A stretch of DNA of 6,006 bases from Desulfuromonadaceae bacterium GWC2_58_13. Lineage in GTDB: Bacteria; Desulfobacterota; Desulfuromonadia; Desulfuromonadales; Trichloromonadaceae. A program made the position numbers and the translations under genes. The stretch lies in assembly GCA_001825565.1 (NCBI GenBank), contig MHXM01000045.1, forward strand, positions 839 to 6,844, given 5' to 3'. Of this stretch, positions 1-6,006 are shown piece after piece (position 1 is the first letter of the stretch; the number at the start of each line of letters is the position of its first letter). The notes below the pieces were generated by a model. That model saw nothing but the letters and a program-made list of their open reading frames with translations. It did no database searches and was not told the DNA's origin.

Positions 1-1821
1 GCCGAGGGGCTGCAAGTAACCTTTACCGACCAGGTTCCCAAAAAACCGGTTCGCCATCTTCTCAGCGACATCGAGCTGTCCCTGCAGAATCTCGCTGGTC
101 CCGAGCCGGTGGAAAGTCCATTCCGGCTGCAGGCCGGCTACGGACGGGATGGGCGGCTGGCCCTTTCGGGCAATGTTGTCGCAGCCACCGGCAAGCTGAC
201 CCTCGACAGCCATCTCAAGCGCATTGCCCTGGCCGATCTTGCCCCCTATATTCCCGAATCGGTGCGGCTGGTGCTGGCCGACGGCGCCCTTGACAGCGAC
301 CTGAAGATTCAGTTGAATCCCGCCGACACCGGGCTGGAAGGAACCTTCTCCGGAAGCCTGGGCATCCACAATTTCAATTGCCTCGATACCGAACACCGGG
401 AAGAACTGCTGCGCTGGGGAAGCCTGCAACTCGACGGCATCCGCGGCGAGCTGAGTCCCTTTGCCCTGCACATCGACGGTATCGCCCTCGGCGATTATGC
501 CGCCCGGGTGGTGATCGACAAGCAGGCGCGCCTCAACCTGCTGGAGATTGTCGCCACCAGCGAAGAGGACGTAAAGCCGATCCCCACCGAACCGCCGGTT
601 GCTGCCGGCCCCGGACCGGATATTTCCATCGACGCCATCACCTTGCAGGGCGGGACGGTGGCTTTTGCCGACCGCCACTTGCAGCCGCCCTTCGCCACAA
701 CCATGTACCAGCTGGGCGGCCGGGTCGGACGGATCTCTTCCCGTGCCGTCGAGCCCGCCGAGGTCGATCTGCGCGGGCACCTGGAAAACCTCTCTCCGCT
801 GCAGATCAGCGGAGTGCTCAGTCCCCTCGCAAAGCCGTTGTTCGCTGACATCAAGATCAGTTTCAAGGATATCGAACTGTCGTCGACCACTCCCTACTCC
901 GGAACCTATCTCGGCTACACGGTGGCAAAAGGGAAGCTGTTCCTCGATCTTGAGTACCACATCGAAAACAATACGCTGCAAGCACGGAACCGCGTCCTGC
1001 TCGACCAGTTCACCTTTGGCGAGGTCGTCGAAAGCGACCAGGCGGTCAACCTGCCGGTGAAGCTGGCGGTGGCTCTGCTTAAGGATCGCAACGGGGCGAT
1101 TCGTCTCGACATTCCGGTGTCGGGACGGACCGACGATCCCCAGTTCAGCGTCTGGTCGGTGATCGTTACCGTGCTCAGGAACCTGCTGGTCAAAGCCGCG
1201 GCATCGCCCCTGTCGTTACTGCAAGCGGCCTTCGGCGGCGGCGAGGATTTCACAGCGGTGGTGTTCCCTTTCGGCAGTGCCGAGTTGCTGCCAGCCGAGC
1301 GCGACAAGCTGGGCAAGCTGGCTGAAGCACTTAAGGAACGGCCCGGTCTGCAACTGGAGATTACCGGCTTTGCCGATCCGGAAGGAGATCCGGAAGGGTA
1401 CCGGCGAGTCCAGCTGATGCAGAAACTGCGGCAAGAGAAGTTCCTCGACCTGGTGGCGAAAAGGGAGAATCCCCCTGGGCAGACGGCGGCCGATGTGGAG
1501 GTTGCGCCGCAGGAGGTCGAGCGCTATCTGGAAAAGGTCTACGAGCGCGAGGATTTCCCCAAACCGCAAAATTTCCTGGGCCTCGACAAGAGTCTGCCGA
1601 CGGAGGAAATGGAAAAGCTGATTCTGGCCAACACCGCGGTCGGCCCCGAACAACTTGCCGGTTTGGCCGGGGCGCGCGCGACGGCGGTCGTCAATTACCT
1701 GACCCAGGAGCAGGGACTGGCAGCGGATCGGCTATTTCTGGTGCGCCCCGATCTCTCCAAGGGACCGAAGGAGAAAGGGACTTCGGGCAACCGGGTCGAA
1801 TTCGGCGTGGTGGTGCGCTGA
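1..1821 (+). CDS. DUF748/AsmA-like envelope protein with C-terminal OmpA-like module (5' end outside window)
   Basis: The reading frame is open from base 1, so the gene starts upstream; the GTG at 109 is probably an internal codon, not the start. The 606 visible residues end at TGA 1819-1821. The first ~415 residues are the alternating beta-rich, low-complexity pattern of AsmA-like proteins. They include the stretch typical of DUF748 proteins: NLPVKLAVALLKDRNG from codon 350, then DIPVSGRTDDPQFSV, then a hydrophobic segment with KAAASPLSLL. An OmpA-like module follows from about codon 418 (FPFGSAELLP at ~422, LEITGFADPEGD with Asp at codon 459, and NRVEF near the C terminus), split by a charged helical insert of about 70 residues. 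By family, such proteins are anchored in the inner membrane by an N-terminal helix (not in the window) and extend into the periplasm. Roles in phospholipid or envelope homeostasis are proposed for AsmA-like proteins but not proven for this one. The family call is firm; the function is not. Confidence 0.88.
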   Translation, partial: AEGLQVTFTDQVPKKPVRHLLSDIELSLQNLAGPEPVESPFRLQAGYGRDGRLALSGNVVAATGKLTLDSHLKRIALADLAPYIPESVRLVLADGALDSDLKIQLNPADTGLEGTFSGSLGIHNFNCLDTEHREELLRWGSLQLDGIRGELSPFALHIDGIALGDYAARVVIDKQARLNLLEIVATSEEDVKPIPTEPPVAAGPGPDISIDAITLQGGTVAFADRHLQPPFATTMYQLGGRVGRISSRAVEPAEVDLRGHLENLSPLQISGVLSPLAKPLFADIKISFKDIELSSTTPYSGTYLGYTVAKGKLFLDLEYHIENNTLQARNRVLLDQFTFGEVVESDQAVNLPVKLAVALLKDRNGAIRLDIPVSGRTDDPQFSVWSVIVTVLRNLLVKAAASPLSLLQAAFGGGEDFTAVVFPFGSAELLPAERDKLGKLAEALKERPGLQLEITGFADPEGDPEGYRRVQLMQKLRQEKFLDLVAKRENPPGQTAADVEVAPQEVERYLEKVYEREDFPKPQNFLGLDKSLPTEEMEKLILANTAVGPEQLAGLAGARATAVVNYLTQEQGLAADRLFLVRPDLSKGPKEKGTSGNRVEFGVVVR

Positions 1822-1882
1822 AACGGTCCGGATGTCGGCCCAATGGTCGCAAGCGGCCGGAACGAAATAATCTTCCCCCTGA

Positions 1883-1903
1883 GACGGCACAAACATTGCT
1901 GTC
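1883..1903 (+). terminator. Weak stem-loop downstream of the DUF748 gene
   Basis: GACGGCA (1883-1889) can pair with TGCTGTC (1897-1903), giving a 7-bp stem with one G-U pair and a 7-base loop. It is followed by GCCTAATTTG rather than a clean T run. It could be a poor intrinsic terminator for the DUF748 gene, since it lies 60 bases past that stop and just before the candidate promoter of the next gene. A stem this short can arise by chance. Confidence 0.22.
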
Positions 1904-1910
1904 GCCTAAT

Positions 1911-1938
1911 TTGTCCAAAATAAGGGTATTATTATCAT
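1911..1938 (+). promoter_or_regulatory. Candidate sigma70-type promoter for the ABM gene and possibly the mmd operon
   Basis: TTGTCC (1911-1916, 4 of 6 matches to TTGACA) lies 16 bases before TATCAT (1933-1938, 5 of 6 matches to TATAAT). It sits in the most A+T-rich stretch of the window and would give a leader of about 20 bases before the ATG at 1965. An overlapping TATTAT (1927-1932) is an equally good -10 by sequence, but its spacing to TTGTCC is only 10. Because all genes downstream run the same way with short gaps, this may be the main promoter for 1965-5869. That last point is inference. Confidence 0.5.
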
Positions 1939-1964
1939 ATTTCTAAACGAGCCCGGAGGCGCCC

Positions 1965-2252
1965 ATGTCCGTAAAGATTATCATCGTCAGACGTGTTCCC
2001 AAGGAGCTGGAAAACGAGATCCGGCCGCTGCTGCTGCAAATGCGGGCGGTGGCCAATGCCCAGGTCGGCTACATCTCCGGCGAGACGTTGATCAATTACG
2101 ACGATCCCCAGGAGCATGTGGTAATCAGTACCTGGAAATCGCTGGAGAACTGGAACCAGTGGCTGCGCAACGAAAAGCGCATCGAGTTGCAGGGACAGGT
2201 GGACCGGATTCTCGGCCACGAAACCCTCTATCAGATCTATTACAACGGCTGA
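1965..2252 (+). CDS. Small ABM-fold (antibiotic biosynthesis monooxygenase-like) protein
   Basis: The gene encodes 95 residues, the usual size for a single-domain ABM protein (dimeric alpha-beta ferredoxin-like fold). The order is: strand IIIVRRV (5-11); helix with KELENEIRPLLLQMRAVA (13-30); strand GYISGETLIN (35-44); strand HVVISTWKS (51-59), whose I-S-T-W resembles the family's core strand; helix ENWNQWLRNEKR (61-72); and final strand ETLYQIYYN. The start is well supported by GGAGG at 1955-1959, five bases before the ATG. The Asn-Trp-His haem-oxygenase triad of IsdG-type members is not evident, so haem degradation is not supported. Despite the family name, many members have no known role in antibiotic synthesis. 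It lies 42 bases upstream of mmdA on the same strand and may share its transcript, which would suggest an accessory or regulatory link to acyl-CoA metabolism, but nothing in the sequence proves this. Function unknown. Confidence 0.85.
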   Translation: MSVKIIIVRRVPKELENEIRPLLLQMRAVANAQVGYISGETLINYDDPQEHVVISTWKSLENWNQWLRNEKRIELQGQVDRILGHETLYQIYYNG

Positions 2253-2267
2253 CCCGCGTCAGCCGTT
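2244..2267 (+). terminator. Perfect 10-bp hairpin between the ABM gene and mmdA (attenuator or weak terminator)
   Basis: AACGGCTGAC (2244-2253) is the exact reverse complement of GTCAGCCGTT (2258-2267), with a 4-base loop CCGC. The left arm contains the ABM stop codon (TGA 2250-2252). Only three T residues end the structure (GTTTC), so it is weak as an intrinsic terminator. It may instead partly terminate, set the ABM:mmd ratio, or protect a processed mRNA end. The mmdA ribosome binding site begins 13 bases after the hairpin. The structure is certain; its role is not. Confidence 0.55.
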
Positions 2268-2280
2268 TCAGCACTCACCC

Positions 2281-2286
2281 AAAGGA
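2281..2286 (+). promoter_or_regulatory. Ribosome binding site that decides the mmdA start
   Basis: AAAGGA is the only Shine-Dalgarno-like sequence before mmdA. It overlaps the first in-frame ATG (2286), which therefore has no site of its own, and lies 8 bases before the second ATG (2295). This favours initiation at 2295, giving a protein that starts MAGTMEEK. A third in-frame ATG at 2307 has no comparable site. Confidence 0.65.
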
Positions 2287-2294
2287 TGTTCGTT

Positions 2295-3854
<1,560 letters not shown>

Positions 3855-3866
3855 GAGAGAGTCATC

Positions 3867-4241
3867 ATGATCCATGTAGGTTTGCAGAACGTGATGAATG
3901 GCCGCGGCCTCGCCATTACCATCATCGGCATGACGATCGTCTTCTCTGGGTTGGTGGCGATCAGCCTGTTTATCGGCCAGCTTCCCAACCTGCTGAAGCT
4001 GTACGACCGTCTGACGACCCATAAAAACCGGCAACCGGCGCCGCTGGCATCCGAGGCGGGGGAGGAACCGGCGCAAGAGAATGAAATCATGACGGCCATC
4101 GGCCTGGTGGTTCATCTGGAGCTGGAACGGCTGACCGGAGAAAGCCAGAAAATCACTATTTCCCGTCGCCCGGGACAGGGGGCGATCTGGGCATCCGCGG
4201 GCAAGATGCGAAGCCTGTCGCAAAGGAGCACCCATGCGTAA
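3867..4241 (+). CDS. mmdD: OadG-family small membrane subunit (MMD delta)
   Basis: The product has 124 residues with one clear transmembrane helix at about 15-38 (LAITIIGMTIVFSGLVAISL). A charged, Pro/Ala/Glu-rich linker follows (~47-73), then a second conserved helix at 74-88 (IMTAIGLVVHLELER), which resembles the AAI-type segment of the OadG/MmdD family. A basic tail (ISRRPGQGAIWASAGK) completes it. In characterised decarboxylases this subunit anchors the carboxyltransferase to the beta subunit and stabilises the complex; it is not catalytic. It starts 12 bases after mmdA with only a weak GAGAGAGA purine run upstream (3853-3859), so translation may depend partly on ribosomes finishing mmdA. 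Its last 8 bases overlap mmdC. Family members diverge strongly, so the call rests on topology, the second helix and position in the operon. Confidence 0.85.
   Translation: MIHVGLQNVMNGRGLAITIIGMTIVFSGLVAISLFIGQLPNLLKLYDRLTTHKNRQPAPLASEAGEEPAQENEIMTAIGLVVHLELERLTGESQKITISRRPGQGAIWASAGKMRSLSQRSTHA
4222..4228 (+). promoter_or_regulatory. Ribosome binding site of mmdC inside mmdD
   Basis: AAAGGAG, five bases before the mmdC ATG at 4234, is the strongest Shine-Dalgarno match in the operon. It lies within the last codons of mmdD, and the two genes overlap by 8 bases (4234-4241). This arrangement suggests translational coupling together with strong independent initiation, so the biotin carrier may be made at a higher rate than the small membrane subunit. 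Confidence 0.7.
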
Positions 4242-4704
4242 GTACGATCTGAAAATCAACGACAAACCCTATTCGGTACGGGTGTTGGATCTCTCCGCCG
4301 AGGAGGCGGAGCTGGAAGTGAACGGCAAAAACTACCGGGTCAGCATCGGCAGCATCACCGAAGCCCTGCCGGCCGACAGCGAGGCGCCGCCGCTACGCAG
4401 CGTCTCCTCCACGGTGCCGGTCGGCGCCCCGGTCCAGGGCGCGCCGGCCGAAGCCGGCAGCGTGCGGGCACCGATCCCCGGCTCCATCATGGCGGTCTTC
4501 GTCAAGGTCGGCGACAAGGTGCAGGCCGGGCAGCCGTTGTTCAAGATGGAGGCGATGAAGATGGAGAACGAGATCAACGCCCAGCTCGACGGCACGGTCA
4601 GCACCATTCAGGTCAGCGCCGGCGATACGGTGAACCAAGGGCAGGAGCTGATGACCATCGCTCCCGCCGCCGCGCTCAAGAACCGGCGCAAGACCGACGC
4701 CTGA
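4234..4704 (+). CDS. mmdC: Biotin carboxyl carrier subunit of methylmalonyl-CoA decarboxylase (gamma)
   Basis: The protein has 156 residues in three parts. The N-terminal ~40 residues (YDLKINDKPYSVRV, then LEVNGKNYRVSI) form the small beta region usually found just before the carrier in OadA/MmdC proteins. Residues ~44-76 are a flexible Ala/Pro/Val/Gly linker. Residues ~77-144 are the biotinyl domain: VRAPIPGSIMAVFVKVGDKV, then EAMKM with the biotin-accepting Lys109 (codon 4558-4560), then the second-half hairpin including VSAGDTVNQGQEL. Biotin on Lys109 would shuttle CO2 from MmdA to MmdB; attachment needs a biotin ligase encoded elsewhere. Residues 145-156 are an extra basic tail (ending NRRKTDA) beyond the domain. 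The carrier is a separate gene, as in Propionigenium and Veillonella MMD, rather than fused to the carboxyltransferase as in OadA. No biotin carboxylase domain is present here or nearby, which supports decarboxylation rather than ATP-dependent carboxylation. Confidence 0.94.
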   Translation: MRKYDLKINDKPYSVRVLDLSAEEAELEVNGKNYRVSIGSITEALPADSEAPPLRSVSSTVPVGAPVQGAPAEAGSVRAPIPGSIMAVFVKVGDKVQAGQPLFKMEAMKMENEINAQLDGTVSTIQVSAGDTVNQGQELMTIAPAAALKNRRKTDA

Positions 4705-4741
4705 GCCATCCGCTTTCCGAGATTACCACGGAGTCAACACC

Positions 4742-5869
4742 ATGGACATGTTTGCACAGTTTCTGGCCGGTACCGGCTTCGCCTCGATGACCTGGGGCAA
4801 CGCCATGATGATCGTTATCGGCGTGGTTTTCATCACCCTGGCCATCGTCAAGGATTATGAGCCGCTGCTGCTGGTGCCGATCGGTTTCGGCGTGGTGGTC
4901 GGCAACATTCCGCTGGTGGCGGGAATGGCCATCGGGGTTTACGACGAGGGAAGCGTCCTCAGTTATATCTACTACGGGGTCAGCCAGGGGATCTTTCCAC
5001 CGCTGATTTTTCTCGGCATCGGCGCCATGACCGACTTTTCCACCATGCTCTCCAACCCCAAGCTGATTCTGCTCGGAGCGGCGGCTCAGGTCGGCATCTT
5101 TCTGACCCTGATCGGCGCCCTCTTTCTCGGCTTCACCCCCGAAGAAGCCGGCGCCATCGGCATCATCGGCGGCGCCGACGGGCCGACGGCGATTTTCCTC
5201 GCCTCCAAGCTCGCTCCTCACCTGCTCGGACCGATTGCCATCGCCGCCTACTCGTACATGGCGCTGGTGCCGGTGATCCAACCGCCGATCATGATGCTGC
5301 TGACCACTCGCGAAGAGCGATTGATCCACATGAAAGCACCGCGCCAGGTCAGTCGGCGGGAACGGGTGATCTTTCCCATCGCCGGTTTTCTGATCTGCGC
5401 CCTGATCGCCCCCGGCTCGATGGTGCTGATCGGCATGCTTTTTTTCGGCAATCTGCTTAAGGAAAGTCTGGTCACCGACCGTTTGGCCAACACCGCCCGC
5501 AACGCCATGATCGACATCGTCACCATCCTGCTCGGCTTCTCCGTCGGCGCCAGCACCAGCGCCGATCACTTCCTGACCTCCCAGTCGATGCTGATCTTCG
5601 GCCTCGGCGCCCTCTCCTTCTGCATCGCCACCGCCGGCGGCATCCTCTTCGCCAAGTTCATGAACCTGTTCCTCAAGGAGAAGATCAATCCGCTGATCGG
5701 CGCCGCCGGAGTCTCCGCCGTTCCCGACTCGGCCCGGGTGGTGCATACCGTCGGCCAACGGGAGGACCCCACCAACTACCTGCTGATGCACGCCATGGCC
5801 CCCAACGTGGCCGGGGTTATCGGCTCGGCCATCGCCGCCGGCGTGCTGTGGACGGTGCTGGTAAAGTGA
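4742..5869 (+). CDS. mmdB: Na+-translocating decarboxylase beta subunit (carboxybiotin decarboxylase)
   Basis: This 375-residue polytopic inner-membrane protein carries out the final step: it decarboxylates carboxybiotin on MmdC with uptake of a periplasmic proton and exports Na+. GGEADGPT-type signature: the segment IGIIGGADGPTAIF (139-152) is unmistakable, with Asp146. Using the residue numbers I recall for Klebsiella OadB (Asp203, Asn373, Gly377, Ser382, Arg389), a constant offset of 57 puts them on Asp146, Asn316, Gly320, Ser325 and Arg332, all identical; the last four fall in NPLIGAAGVSAVPDSARV. The ion path therefore looks intact. Hydrophobic segments lie near 20-36, 42-62, 82-96, 107-130, 162-188, 209-236, 257-270, 283-304 and 352-373. 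The protein lacks the longer N-terminal region of the ~433-residue OadB and has the usual MmdB length. The start is backed by GGAG at 4730-4733, eight bases before the ATG. It lies 37 bases after mmdC and ends the operon. Confidence 0.95.
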   Translation: MDMFAQFLAGTGFASMTWGNAMMIVIGVVFITLAIVKDYEPLLLVPIGFGVVVGNIPLVAGMAIGVYDEGSVLSYIYYGVSQGIFPPLIFLGIGAMTDFSTMLSNPKLILLGAAAQVGIFLTLIGALFLGFTPEEAGAIGIIGGADGPTAIFLASKLAPHLLGPIAIAAYSYMALVPVIQPPIMMLLTTREERLIHMKAPRQVSRRERVIFPIAGFLICALIAPGSMVLIGMLFFGNLLKESLVTDRLANTARNAMIDIVTILLGFSVGASTSADHFLTSQSMLIFGLGALSFCIATAGGILFAKFMNLFLKEKINPLIGAAGVSAVPDSARVVHTVGQREDPTNYLLMHAMAPNVAGVIGSAIAAGVLWTVLVK

Positions 5870-5904
5870 TCCCCTGAACGGGACCAACCGAAATAATAAT
5901 GCGT

Positions 5905-5910
5905 TATACT
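5905..5910 (+). promoter_or_regulatory. Candidate -10 element for the last gene
   Basis: TATACT matches TATAAT at 5 of 6 positions and lies in an A+T-rich gap (AAATAATAATGCGTTATACT) after mmdB. No convincing -35 box is present at 16-18 bases upstream. Transcription starting about 7 bases downstream would begin at or next to the ATG at 5918, giving an almost leaderless mRNA. A chance match is possible. Confidence 0.35.
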
Positions 5911-5917
5911 GCAAGTT

Positions 5918-6006
5918 ATGAAATCCCTGTTTTTCCCCCTTTTGCTGCTGACAACCGTCCTTTCGACGGTGACCGCCGCCGGCCAGCGATACCAGTGCCC
6001 GCCCAC
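5918..6006 (+). CDS. Start of an exported protein of unknown function (3' end outside window)
   Basis: The frame from ATG 5918 stays open to the window edge (29 codons). It encodes a textbook Sec signal peptide: MKS, then a hydrophobic core LFFPLLLLTTVLSTV, then TAA before GQRYQC, with likely cleavage after Ala20 or Ala21. The mature part begins with polar residues and a Cys-Pro-Pro motif, so a periplasmic or secreted protein is expected. A lipoprotein is unlikely because the Cys is about five residues past the cleavage region, not in a lipobox. No Shine-Dalgarno sequence precedes the ATG, and an in-frame stop at 5897-5899 rules out a much longer N terminus. The visible part is too short to name a family. 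Confidence 0.6.
   Translation, partial: MKSLFFPLLLLTTVLSTVTAAGQRYQCPP

Noticed and set aside
109..111. GTG as the true start of the DUF748 gene
   Set aside because: The frame is open and codes for plausible beta-rich sequence from base 1, no ribosome binding site precedes the GTG, and DUF748 proteins are much longer with an N-terminal anchor.
378..1060. Additional plus-strand frames inside the DUF748 gene
   Set aside because: They are Arg/Pro/Ser-rich out-of-frame translations with no ribosome binding sites; the DUF748 frame is continuous and has family motifs.
1827..1862. Imperfect G+C-rich inverted repeat (GTCCGG with CCGGAAC, and GGCC with GGCC) after the DUF748 gene
   Set aside because: The arms are short, bulged and separated by about 25 bases, with no T run; such pairings are expected by chance in this base composition.
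1965..2252. Haem-degrading IsdG-type monooxygenase
   Set aside because: The ABM fold is plausible, but the catalytic Asn near the N terminus and the Trp/His arrangement expected of IsdG-type enzymes are not evident.
5439..5446. Run of seven T residues within mmdB as a possible slippage or frameshift site
   Set aside because: The frame continues intact on both sides with conserved sequence, and no stimulatory structure or useful alternative frame is seen.
5870..5885. TCCC/GGGA hairpin just after mmdB as an operon terminator
   Set aside because: The stem is only four base pairs with no following T run; no credible terminator is visible in the 48-base gap.
4676..5914. Long minus-strand open frame of 412 codons opposite mmdB
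   Set aside because: Its composition (runs of Asp, Gly, His, Gln, Glu) is the typical reverse shadow of a hydrophobic membrane protein gene. It has no ribosome binding site or domain of its own.

Overview
The window is a compact, G+C-rich (about 60% by eye), entirely plus-strand stretch of a Gram-negative chromosome. The best overall guess is a deltaproteobacterium of the Desulfuromonadales/Geobacter type. This is an inference from three things: a DUF748 (AsmA-like) envelope protein, a sodium-pumping acyl-CoA decarboxylase operon, and general codon and base style. No marker gene in the window fixes the taxonomy.

Layout. Positions 1-1821 hold the 3' part of a large DUF748/AsmA-like gene ending in an OmpA-like module. 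Positions 1822-1964 are a relatively A+T-rich intergenic region with a plausible sigma70-type promoter. Positions 1965-2252 encode a 95-residue protein of the antibiotic biosynthesis monooxygenase (ABM) ferredoxin-like fold. A perfect 10-bp hairpin overlaps its stop codon. Positions 2295-5869 form a four-gene operon in the order mmdA-mmdD-mmdC-mmdB: carboxyltransferase, OadG-like small membrane subunit, biotin carrier, and Na+-translocating beta subunit. The last 89 bases carry the start of a new gene with a signal peptide.

How the genes work together. In the known enzyme, MmdA moves the carboxyl group of (S)-methylmalonyl-CoA to the biotin on MmdC, giving propionyl-CoA. MmdB in the inner membrane decarboxylates carboxybiotin and exports Na+. 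MmdD anchors and stabilises the complex. All four core subunits are complete and every diagnostic motif looked for is present, so the complex should be functional. It would save energy during propionate formation or, run in reverse, use the sodium gradient to carboxylate propionyl-CoA. The gene order matches that recalled for Propionigenium modestum, without the mmdE gene seen in Veillonella.

I found no mobile element, CRISPR array, tRNA or rRNA, and nothing that amounts to an undescribed system. The points most worth a second look are the hairpin between the ABM gene and mmdA, the linkage of an ABM-fold protein to this decarboxylase, and a -10-like box that would give the last gene an almost leaderless transcript.
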